DNA from: a virus
DNA: 36,074 nt
IMG/VR virus record: IMGVR_UViG_3300047356_000071
Coordinates: 1-36,074 of that record
Strand: one strand, 5' to 3'
Shown here: positions 25,620-33,704 of the stretch, in pieces
How positions within the stretch are numbered: the stretch's first letter is position 1
Layout of the letters: each line of letters opens with the position of its first letter
Notes under the pieces: model-generated
Databases searched by the model: none
What the model was told of the DNA's origin: nothing
What the model saw: only the letters and a program-made list of their open reading frames with translations
Made by a program: the position numbers and the translations under genes

Positions 25620-27994
25620 TGGCGTCAGTAAAGCTTACAAAGTTTCTAGGCGAAGCACCGAAGATATCTTCGGAGTTGCTACCTGACGGCGTGGCCCAAG
25701 AAGCCTTTAACGTAAAGCTTTACTCTGGCGACTTGCTACCTTACCACACGCCTAAAGAAGTGGATAATACAGAACGTAACGTTGAAGCTAAAACCCTTCA
25801 TGCGTTGCGTGACCCCACCTCCAATGCGCTTGTGTGGCTGTCTTGGGCTACTGATGTTGACATTGCTGTTGCGTCAGATAGCGCAGACAACGCGCAGAGG
25901 TTCTATTACACAGGTGACGGAAAGCCTAAAGTATCTGACTATGCGTTAGCCACAGCTGGCAGCGAACCATACCCAGTTGCTAATGGATATTACGATTTAG
26001 GGATACCGCTCCCTACCACTACACCTAGCGTGACAGCAGCATCTTTTACTGTTGTTAACTCTACTCACTACGAGCGCGACTCAGGCAATACAGCCACTTT
26101 TTTCTGTAATACCGCCCACAACTTACGTACAGGCAACATTGTAACTATACGTGACTTTGGTACTTCTGATGAGGCTAAAGGGTTTAACGCCAAGAACGTA
26201 GAGATTACTGTAACAAGCGCTACAGAGTTTCAGTATTTTAGCTCCGGCGATCAAGTCAGTAAGACATCTAATAACACAGGTAGAGCAGACCTTGCAGGCA
26301 ACACACAAATTAGAACTTATATTTTTACGTTTGTCACTCCGTGGGATGAAGAATCCATACCGTCCAATGTATCTAACGAACTATACATCAAAGAAGGCCA
26401 AACAGTAACTGTCTCCTCCCTGCCCTCGGCTAAACCGTCGGGGGATAACTTTGTCCGTGGTATTAGGTTGTACCGAAGCGTAGCTTCTGCAGCTGCCACG
26501 GACTTCTTTTTATTAGCAACGTTATGGTTCCCTATCAGTATTGCCACTGTGGCGAGAGCTAGTAACGTATCTACAATAGCAACAAATTTTCCACACAACT
26601 TTATTGTTGGCGACAGGTTTAAGATTAAAGATTGTTCCACTGCGTCGTTTAACATTACAGACGGTGTAGTTACTGCGATTGCTGATGACTACACATTTAG
26701 TTACGCACAGACTGCTACTGATGTTGGAACGACCAATGCTTCTGCGGGTACTGTGTACCATGATGTATCTGAAAGTCTTGATAATGCTGCTAGGTACTGG
26801 GGTGACGCTGACTTTAACTTTACAGATGATTTTAATGTATCCAGCTTAGAAACTATTATTCCATCAGAAGAGTATGACCCACCACCTGATAATATGCAGG
26901 GGCTTATAACCTCACACAACAATATTCTAGTTGGGTTTTTTGGTAATCAGCTGTGTTTTTCATTCCCTGATACGCCGCATGCGTGGCCAGAAAAATACAG
27001 GATAACATTTGATTCCGACATTGTAGCTATTGAGTCTGTTGCAGGTTATGTAATTGTACTCACAGAAGACTTCCCGCACTCAGTATCTGGCAACGACCCA
27101 GCAACAATGGTGTCAGCACGTATTGACACGCCATACCCCTGTTTGTCCAAACAGTCTGTTGTTAATATGGGTTATGGGGTTGTGTGGTCTACACATGGAG
27201 GCCTTGCTACATGGAGTCCTAGTGGGGGCGGTGTCCAACTTATAACTCAGTTTGTTCACGACTGGGATACTTGGAACGCATCACTAGACCCGTCTACTAT
27301 TGTTGGTCATTTTTATAACGGGAAATACTTTGGGTCTCACAGCACCAAGTCATTTATATTTGAGCGCGATGATAAAGTCGGTGGGTTTTTTGTACAGATT
27401 CAATACCGGTTTAGCGCAGCCTTTACAGACCCTGAATCCGGCATCATGTACTACACTCATGGTAATGACGGTGAGATATATGAGTGGGATAATACTGGGG
27501 AAGTCCTCTCACCTATGGAGTGGAAGTCCAAAACCATTGTCACCAAAGACTACCTTAACCTAGGTGCGTTTAGGGTAATTGCTGACTATGATACATCTGC
27601 GCAGGAGGCTGCTAATATTATTGCCTACAACTTAGGGCTAGCAAACTTTAACCAAACTATCTGGAATAGAAGTCAGCAGTTAGGCACACTTAACGGGCCT
27701 ACTAACTACCAGAGTGGCGGCGTTACTTTTACTATTGGCGGTTCAATTAACACATACGTCATAAACGGCGACCCACAAACACAGTACCAGAAAGCTAACA
27801 CGGGGACTCAGCCTGTAACGTTTAGACTTTGGGTAGATAAACAGCTTGTCTTCCAAGGGTCTATACAAACTTCTGACATATTCAGATTGCCAACTGGCTA
27901 CAGATCGGATACATTTGAAGTGGGCGTGTCAGGTTCCGCTCGTGTAAGAGCTATACACTTTGGAGAGACACCCTACGGATTGAGGACATCATAA
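25619..27994 (+). CDS. Tail nozzle / tail tubular B-like protein
   Basis: A 791-residue protein starting MASVKLTKFLGEAPKISSEL. The pattern KLxxFxGExPxxxxxLLPxGxAQxAxNxxLxxGxLxP is the conserved start of the nozzle or tail tubular B-like proteins of many marine podoviruses. The rest is rich in beta strands and contains several WD-like turns, fitting a beta-propeller-based nozzle such as T7 gp12 or P22 gp10. It builds the lower part of the short tail, through which DNA and ejection proteins pass. The gene overlaps the lysis gene upstream and the small gene downstream by one base each. Confidence 0.8.
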   Translation: MASVKLTKFLGEAPKISSELLPDGVAQEAFNVKLYSGDLLPYHTPKEVDNTERNVEAKTLHALRDPTSNALVWLSWATDVDIAVASDSADNAQRFYYTGDGKPKVSDYALATAGSEPYPVANGYYDLGIPLPTTTPSVTAASFTVVNSTHYERDSGNTATFFCNTAHNLRTGNIVTIRDFGTSDEAKGFNAKNVEITVTSATEFQYFSSGDQVSKTSNNTGRADLAGNTQIRTYIFTFVTPWDEESIPSNVSNELYIKEGQTVTVSSLPSAKPSGDNFVRGIRLYRSVASAAATDFFLLATLWFPISIATVARASNVSTIATNFPHNFIVGDRFKIKDCSTASFNITDGVVTAIADDYTFSYAQTATDVGTTNASAGTVYHDVSESLDNAARYWGDADFNFTDDFNVSSLETIIPSEEYDPPPDNMQGLITSHNNILVGFFGNQLCFSFPDTPHAWPEKYRITFDSDIVAIESVAGYVIVLTEDFPHSVSGNDPATMVSARIDTPYPCLSKQSVVNMGYGVVWSTHGGLATWSPSGGGVQLITQFVHDWDTWNASLDPSTIVGHFYNGKYFGSHSTKSFIFERDDKVGGFFVQIQYRFSAAFTDPESGIMYYTHGNDGEIYEWDNTGEVLSPMEWKSKTIVTKDYLNLGAFRVIADYDTSAQEAANIIAYNLGLANFNQTIWNRSQQLGTLNGPTNYQSGGVTFTIGGSINTYVINGDPQTQYQKANTGTQPVTFRLWVDKQLVFQGSIQTSDIFRLPTGYRSDTFEVGVSGSARVRAIHFGETPYGLRTS

Positions 27995-28341
27995 TGGCAA
28001 GGTTTACAGCAATACCCGCAGTTCCCCAAGGGGGAATCACAGACTGGCAGAGTGTACTTATCACCACTGTAAAGGAAAACGTGGAGTTACTTACTGGCCT
28101 GCGCGGTGAAGCTGACCTAGCTAGTAAAGCAGTTACTAGAGGCCAGATAACTTTACTTGAACAACCCGATCAGAATATGAGGCAGGTATCCGCAAAGGGT
28201 ACAGGCTTTACAATCAGCGGCCAAGAGGTTGCTGGACTTACGGACTATGGTTTGCTATTAACAGATGTGCAAACTTTAGCAAATGATGTAGCGTTTAACA
28301 GGACAGTGTTAAATGCTTTAATAAGACAGCTTAAAGGATGA
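27994..28341 (+). CDS. Small tail-associated protein
   Basis: A 115-residue protein with the start at 27994 overlapping the nozzle stop. The N-terminal part has a FTAIPAVPQGGITDWQSVLI segment and the C-terminal third is a likely helix (GLLLTDVQTLANDVAFNRTV). I associate this small gene, directly behind the nozzle gene, with marine podoviruses, where it is usually annotated as hypothetical or structural. No catalytic or membrane feature. A tail or ejection complex role is suggested by position. Confidence 0.7.
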   Translation: MARFTAIPAVPQGGITDWQSVLITTVKENVELLTGLRGEADLASKAVTRGQITLLEQPDQNMRQVSAKGTGFTISGQEVAGLTDYGLLLTDVQTLANDVAFNRTVLNALIRQLKG

Positions 28342-28347
28342 TGTGAC

Positions 28348-29238
28348 ATGGCTATGACCCCAAATACAACACCCGCAGCGATGGCACCTACTCCTGTCGC
28401 TGGCGGAGCAACACCAGCAGCAATTCCAACAACTGTATCTATGGACTTACCGCCAAGTATACAGCAACTAATTCAAGCGCCTACCCCTGGGGTTAACCAA
28501 GCGGCAGTAGGAAATATCCCTACAGGTGTCCAAGGTGGTAATCCTCAGTACCCCGTATTAGATTTTCGTATGCAACCATCTACATTCGAGCAAGGCGGTA
28601 TGGTTCCACCAAACGCAGGTATGCAGGGTATGGCTCCACAACAAGCAGGTCTACAGCCTCAGCAGCCACAAGGCGGTATGCCTAATCCTCAAATGGCTGA
28701 CATGCAAGTTAATGACATGCTTAGTAAGAACCCTGAGGTAGTAGCGCGTATTCGTGCGGCTATTGAAGCTGGTATCCAGTCAGGTGAAATTTCGCAGCAA
28801 GAGATTCAGATGGCAACACAGCTAGCTCAAGTGGCTATGCAAAACCCAGCTATGTACCCGCAGCTTAGACAGTTTGCTATTGATCGTGGGTTAGCAGGGC
28901 CAAATGATCTGCCAATGGAATACGATCAAGGGCTAGTTATCGCGCTTGTTACAGCAGCCAAGGCTATGGCGGCAGACGTACAGATTGAATCTACAGGGCA
29001 ACAGATGCCAGCGCAGCAGATGCCAATGCAACAACCTCCGATGCAAGAGATGGAGTTTGGCGGTATGGTTAACGGCCCATCCCACGACAATGGCGGAGTA
29101 CGAGTAAAGATGAAGAATGGCGGCGAAATTGAAGTGGAAGGCGGCGAGTACGTTATTCCTAAAGATATCGTAGCTAAAAAAGGCACTGAATTTTTCGACA
29201 AACTAATTGGTAAAGATGGGAAGACGGACGTAGCATGA
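28348..29238 (+). CDS. Gln/Met/Pro-rich virion protein with C-terminal GGEYVIP domain
   Basis: The protein has 296 residues. The first ~115 residues are low complexity, rich in Pro, Gln, Met and Ala. The middle (about 120-210) is helical (NPEVVARIRAAIEAGIQSGE). After another Gln/Met/Pro linker, the C-terminal ~65 residues contain EFGGMVNGPSHDNGGVRVKM and VEGGEYVIPKDIVAKKGTEF, a small beta-domain motif that I recognise from structural proteins of many aquatic phages. It precedes the ejection proteins. The overlap of its stop with the next start indicates coupling. A virion structural role is likely, but the exact function is unknown. Confidence 0.7.
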   Translation: MAMTPNTTPAAMAPTPVAGGATPAAIPTTVSMDLPPSIQQLIQAPTPGVNQAAVGNIPTGVQGGNPQYPVLDFRMQPSTFEQGGMVPPNAGMQGMAPQQAGLQPQQPQGGMPNPQMADMQVNDMLSKNPEVVARIRAAIEAGIQSGEISQQEIQMATQLAQVAMQNPAMYPQLRQFAIDRGLAGPNDLPMEYDQGLVIALVTAAKAMAADVQIESTGQQMPAQQMPMQQPPMQEMEFGGMVNGPSHDNGGVRVKMKNGGEIEVEGGEYVIPKDIVAKKGTEFFDKLIGKDGKTDVA

Positions 29239-29723
29239 CCTTACAAGTAGTAGAACAGCCAGAATCAGAGAACCTCGTGCCTAAAAAGTATGAGGCTATT
29301 TTGCTTTCTACTCAAGAGTTAGTGGATAAATATTGGGCACAATGTGTGCCGCATTTAGATCGTTGCCTAGAAGGTATGCACGGTGAGTGCACTATAGACG
29401 ATCTTTATACAAGCGTCATGCAAGGCCAGATGTATGCCATAGCAGTAAAAAATGACGACACTGAATTACCAGACGTAAAATTAATTTTGGTTCTACAGTT
29501 AGTATATTACCCACAGTACACAGCTATGAATGTTGTGGCTATGGGAGGTAAAGACCTTCGGCACCTTATTAAGAAGTTCTGGGCTGATGTCTGTGGATGG
29601 GCGCGTATCTGTGGTGTTACACAGATTGAGTGCTCGGTAGCCCCTGGAATGGAGCGTATTCTTTCAACTGTTGGCTTTGAGCGTAAATATGTCCAACTAA
29701 AACAAGATTTAATGGAGGTCTAA
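29235..29723 (+). CDS. GNAT-like protein of the ejection gene block
   Basis: A 162-residue protein with an overall GNAT-acetyltransferase-like layout: an N-terminal acidic helix, a strand and helix with HLDRCLEGMHGECTIDDLYT, central strands (KLILVLQLVYYPQYTAMNVV), then helices (HLIKKFWADVCGWARICGVT) and a C-terminal strand pair (IECSVAPGMERILSTVGFER). A classical acetyl-CoA-binding Q/RxxGxG/A loop is not obvious, so it may be inactive. It sits between structural genes and the internal virion proteins, where podoviruses often have small GNAT-like or gp13-like assembly genes. Its role, assembly or modification, is not clear. Confidence 0.65.
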   Translation: MTLQVVEQPESENLVPKKYEAILLSTQELVDKYWAQCVPHLDRCLEGMHGECTIDDLYTSVMQGQMYAIAVKNDDTELPDVKLILVLQLVYYPQYTAMNVVAMGGKDLRHLIKKFWADVCGWARICGVTQIECSVAPGMERILSTVGFERKYVQLKQDLMEV

Positions 29724-29724
29724 A

Positions 29725-31173
29725 ATGACAGCTATCACAATAAACCCGATGGTGGTTGCACTTAGGCCCACTAACGGAACTATCATAAGACGTATTCAAC
29801 CAACTGAGCACGGCGGCGGGGTTAAGAAAGTCCTAGCTGTCGTTGTTGCAGTTGCTATCCCAATCGCAGCACCTGCTATTGCAAGCTCGCTTGTAGCCTC
29901 AGCAGGTATTTCTGCTATATCGGCTTTTGCTGCCACTACTGTGGGAGCGGCGGTGACTTCGGCTGTTGTCGGTGCAGGACTCGGAGCTATCTCAGCTAAA
30001 GTTATGGGCGGCGATGTTAAGTCAGGCGCGATTATGGGCGCAATCGGCGGCGGTATCGGTGGTTACGGTGTTGCACAAAGTACCGGAGCGGGTCTTGGTA
30101 ACGTGGCAGACACAGGCATTCAAGCGACAGCTAATAACACTTTCGGCACCACCTTTGGTCAGACCGGAACAGAAGCTGGGTTAAATACTACAGATGCAGG
30201 CAATACGCTAACCAGTGACGCAACCGGTGGTACACTAGCAGACGCTACAACAGGCGAAGCCACACTGCAGAATGCTAGCCTTAGAAATCCTGAAGGTGTA
30301 AGCGACGCAGCCGCTAAACTATCTAATAATACAACAACTGGAACTGCAAAAACAGCGATGGAACAACTTGGCCCTGACGCTACGTTTGCGGCTAAGTCAG
30401 GTGCATACATGAAAGACGCAGGCTCAGCGCTTGTCAGTAAGGTCACAGACCCTGCTTCCTTGGCTAGTTTGACAATGCAGGCCGGTGCTCAACTACTTGG
30501 TGCGGCAATGGCACCTGATCCAGAGATGCCACCAGAACAGCGTGAGCTACTTGAGATGCGTAAAACTGAACTCGCAGAGCTTAAAGAACGCGATGAGGCT
30601 GCGTTTAACGCCCAGATGGATGCGGCTAAGGGTTTCTTACAGCAAGCAGAGCAGTACGATCCTACATACATGGCGTTCCAAGCGGCTAACAAAGAAGCCA
30701 TTGACCAACAACGTAAGCTGCGTGAGCAGTACCGTAAAGCTTCATTGCAGAGCGGTGGCCGTGACATCAGCGAAGCAGAAAAGCGCCGTATGAGCCTAGA
30801 CTCAGCGCGTAATGTTAGCTCTCGCTACGACGAAGGATTCCAGAAGGGTCTAACTGCTCAGAACCAAGTGACACAAGCTGGGCTATCAGCGATTCCTAAC
30901 TCTGCAAACTTTGCTACGTACACTAACGCACTTCAGAGTTTGTCTCAGGATACTCAGAAAGCTGAAGACGCAGCTATCCAAGCTTCACAAGGTGCGGGTA
31001 AAAATATCTCTGACTTGTTTGCTGGGTTCAATACCACATCGGGCACTGGCTACGGCGCAGATAGCTATTGGAACAGCAACAAAGCAAAAAAGAAAAAGAA
31101 GGCTGGGGTTAATACAAACACTTTCCAAGGTATCAACGGCCCAGTTGAGCTTAAAGCTGATAATTACGCATAA
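29725..31173 (+). CDS. Internal virion protein, T7 gp14-like
   Basis: A 482-residue protein with an N-terminal region full of hydrophobic and glycine-rich stretches (about residues 36-115, including VLAVVVAVAIPIAAPAIASS and MGAIGGGIGGYGVA), followed by a Thr/Asn/Ala-rich part (115-230) and long charged helices (260-400, such as ELLEMRKTELAELKERDEAA). This is the layout of the gp14-type ejection protein, which leaves the virion and inserts into the outer membrane. It directly precedes two larger internal virion genes. The assignment is by architecture and order, not by a diagnostic motif. Confidence 0.75.
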   Translation: MTAITINPMVVALRPTNGTIIRRIQPTEHGGGVKKVLAVVVAVAIPIAAPAIASSLVASAGISAISAFAATTVGAAVTSAVVGAGLGAISAKVMGGDVKSGAIMGAIGGGIGGYGVAQSTGAGLGNVADTGIQATANNTFGTTFGQTGTEAGLNTTDAGNTLTSDATGGTLADATTGEATLQNASLRNPEGVSDAAAKLSNNTTTGTAKTAMEQLGPDATFAAKSGAYMKDAGSALVSKVTDPASLASLTMQAGAQLLGAAMAPDPEMPPEQRELLEMRKTELAELKERDEAAFNAQMDAAKGFLQQAEQYDPTYMAFQAANKEAIDQQRKLREQYRKASLQSGGRDISEAEKRRMSLDSARNVSSRYDEGFQKGLTAQNQVTQAGLSAIPNSANFATYTNALQSLSQDTQKAEDAAIQASQGAGKNISDLFAGFNTTSGTGYGADSYWNSNKAKKKKKAGVNTNTFQGINGPVELKADNYA

Positions 31174-31185
31174 GGAGTAAACCGA

Positions 31186-33696
31186 ATGGCATTGCTCGGA
31201 AATTTTATAGGTGGCGCACTGGGGATGCAGTCGGCGGAGGACTACGAAGGAGCGGTAACGTCTGCTAGTAGACTACAAGCACTGCAGCGTAAGAACCAGT
31301 TTACCAAAGACATGATGAACTCTGCTAAGCCTGCAGACCCTGCGGCTGTGCGGCAAGTTGCCCCCTTTAACCCCAATGATGCGTTTGCGTTTGACAACCT
31401 ACAACAACCTGGCCTGCGTAATATTCCTGTACCACCTGTCGATCCTGTCGATCAAGAAGGTGGTGTGGCGCAAGGTATAGATGAAGCGGATAAAGTAACA
31501 GACCAAGAGGGGAAGCCGCCCCTAGAAGATCCATATATAGAGCCGAAAGCACCTGTTGTCCCTGAGTTTGACAGCGGCAAAACTGTTATTAACCCTAACG
31601 ATAACGAAAATATTCCTAATAACCAGATTCCTAAGCCTGAGTTCCAAGACCCTGACCTGTCTAATTTGTTTCCAGACGGCGTGGTCTCTGAAAATGACAT
31701 CTCAGATGCAGATAAAACTGACCTGCATGTGCAGGGATTTCCGTGGAAAGTTCTAGATAAGAACGGCGGCAAGGTAGTTATCCACAATGGTGTTGAGTAT
31801 GACATCAAGAAGATAGGTGACAGCTACGTTCTTACTAACCGAATGGGTATGCCGAATTACCCACTAACTGACGCGTTTACTAAAGGCCGTAGTCGAGGTA
31901 TTACAAACACTGAGATTGTTCCCCGAACTAATAGTGCTGCGGACGATCTAGCTGCTGCTACAGTAGATAACAAGTATATCGCTAATGCACTAAAGTCTAT
32001 TAAGAACAACAAATTTCAGAATGGTATTACTAACTCTACTACTGCGTTAGCTCGCCAGTTTGGTATTGACCAAGGTGAAGCTTTAGCACTGCTAGCTATT
32101 GAATCCAACTTCGGCAACGTAAAATTCGACAGCCGCTCATCTACTCGTGGGCCTCTGCAGATACAAAACTTAGCCTTTAAGGATGTTAAGGCGTACTTCA
32201 AAGGCGCTAACCCTGCAAACTCAGGGGTGAGTGATGAGCAGTGGTCACGCATGACTTCAGCTGCTGCAAACCTACCTAAAAACCACGCTAACCTAACCGA
32301 TACTAACGACCAAATTGCTGCTGGCCTGCTGTATTTTAAGATGATTGGCCTAAAGGGCGTAGATAAAAAGTTTCAAGCTGCTGCATATTTTGATGGTTAT
32401 GGGAAATACATCGGCGTCAACGATATCTCAGACGTTAAAAAGTTTTCAGGCCCAAACACCTTAGCTACAGTTACTCAATATAACTCTGCGTTCTTAGGTA
32501 TGCGGGGCTACATGGGGCAAGTGGCTGATTATTACTACCCGCAAGGCGGTGCACTCGCTGGGGCTTCTACTACGACACAGGGTAATACTGTAGGCCAACC
32601 CAACATGCCAACAGACGCTCAGATTGTAACTGAAGCTGATGCAGCATTAACTGGCACTAGCACTACGACACAAGGCAATACGGTTGGTATGCCTAGTGTG
32701 CAGACACAAACACAAACACAGACAGTAACCAATACAGATGGTACTAAAAAAGAATCTATTGCTACTACTGAGGTAAAAGAGCCTGAGCAGGAGATTGTTA
32801 AGTTCCTGCAGAATCCGCCTAACATCGGGATCGAAATGCAGAACCTGCTTAATGGTAGGAAGCTAGGAGTCGATAACCTTAATCGCCAGCTGCAAACTCT
32901 GAACGAACAGATCAATGCTAACAATGCAAAAGCAGCTGAGTACGACAGGTTTGCAGATATTGCACTGGCTAACGGCCAGATTGCTACGTTTGAAAGATAC
33001 AGCGGTCTAGCTGACGGACTTATTAAACAGTCTAACGACCTACGCAACAGCGGCCTAGACGCTCAGAACCAAGCCAAAGTGGCTATGCAAGAGTTCGATA
33101 ACAAGATGCTTCTAGTACAGGGTGCGCAAGCCCTACAGGATTTATCCTTTGGCTCCACCGCTCGTGCAGGCGCAGTTCTATCAGCGTTCTCTGGCTTGGA
33201 TATTCAGATCGTGCCACGTTCAGACGGCAAGTATGACCTTATGGTTAATGGAAATCGTCAGCAGACATACACTATGGCTGAGCTATCTGATAAACTACAG
33301 CGTACCTACAGCCAAGCATATCGTGAAAGCCAGACTAAAATACAAATAGAGCGTCAGACATACTTGTTTGAAAAAGGCGTTGATCTTGAGGCTGAGCTTA
33401 CTAAACAACGTGACAAACTGCTGGGGGATCTTAAACTTAAGAACCTTGATAATGCAGGTGCAGCATATCTTGAAGAGCTTAAACAACGTAAGGGTGAGTT
33501 CAAAGCCCTTGGCGATGGCTTCGCTTTAATCTATGATAATGGACAATACTTCCTACTCCAGCCAGAAGCTGTAGAGGAAACAATAAACGGCGAAAAAGTA
33601 CGGAGGCCAAAGTTGACCCCTCTTAGCCCTGGGCAAGCTCAGGCGTTAAACGCAGGCGGGGCAACAGCGGATGACTTCAAAGCCGCAGCAAAGTGA
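31186..33696 (+). CDS. Internal virion protein with lytic transglycosylase domain
   Basis: An 836-residue protein. Residues about 280-420 form a soluble lytic transglycosylase-like domain: LALLAIESNFGNVKFDS with catalytic Glu306, then TRGPLQIQNLAF, and a later AAYFDGYGKY corresponding to the substrate-binding AYNxG motif. The N-terminal part is disordered and acidic. A Thr/Gln-rich linker follows the catalytic domain (STTTQGNTVG twice and a TQTQTQT run, about 463-525), and the C-terminal third is helical. T7 gp16 and similar ejection proteins use such a domain to open the peptidoglycan locally for DNA entry. The protein would act in the periplasm during infection, not in lysis. Confidence 0.85.
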   Translation: MALLGNFIGGALGMQSAEDYEGAVTSASRLQALQRKNQFTKDMMNSAKPADPAAVRQVAPFNPNDAFAFDNLQQPGLRNIPVPPVDPVDQEGGVAQGIDEADKVTDQEGKPPLEDPYIEPKAPVVPEFDSGKTVINPNDNENIPNNQIPKPEFQDPDLSNLFPDGVVSENDISDADKTDLHVQGFPWKVLDKNGGKVVIHNGVEYDIKKIGDSYVLTNRMGMPNYPLTDAFTKGRSRGITNTEIVPRTNSAADDLAAATVDNKYIANALKSIKNNKFQNGITNSTTALARQFGIDQGEALALLAIESNFGNVKFDSRSSTRGPLQIQNLAFKDVKAYFKGANPANSGVSDEQWSRMTSAAANLPKNHANLTDTNDQIAAGLLYFKMIGLKGVDKKFQAAAYFDGYGKYIGVNDISDVKKFSGPNTLATVTQYNSAFLGMRGYMGQVADYYYPQGGALAGASTTTQGNTVGQPNMPTDAQIVTEADAALTGTSTTTQGNTVGMPSVQTQTQTQTVTNTDGTKKESIATTEVKEPEQEIVKFLQNPPNIGIEMQNLLNGRKLGVDNLNRQLQTLNEQINANNAKAAEYDRFADIALANGQIATFERYSGLADGLIKQSNDLRNSGLDAQNQAKVAMQEFDNKMLLVQGAQALQDLSFGSTARAGAVLSAFSGLDIQIVPRSDGKYDLMVNGNRQQTYTMAELSDKLQRTYSQAYRESQTKIQIERQTYLFEKGVDLEAELTKQRDKLLGDLKLKNLDNAGAAYLEELKQRKGEFKALGDGFALIYDNGQYFLLQPEAVEETINGEKVRRPKLTPLSPGQAQALNAGGATADDFKAAAK

Positions 33697-33704
33697 GGTA
33701 GGTA

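Noticed and set aside
12477-31170. Exact 16-base repeat AGCTGATAATTACGCA at 12477-12492 and 31155-31170
   Set aside because: One copy is intergenic and one encodes the end of a virion protein. Finding one such match in a 36-kb window is within chance expectation, and no flanking similarity supports duplication.
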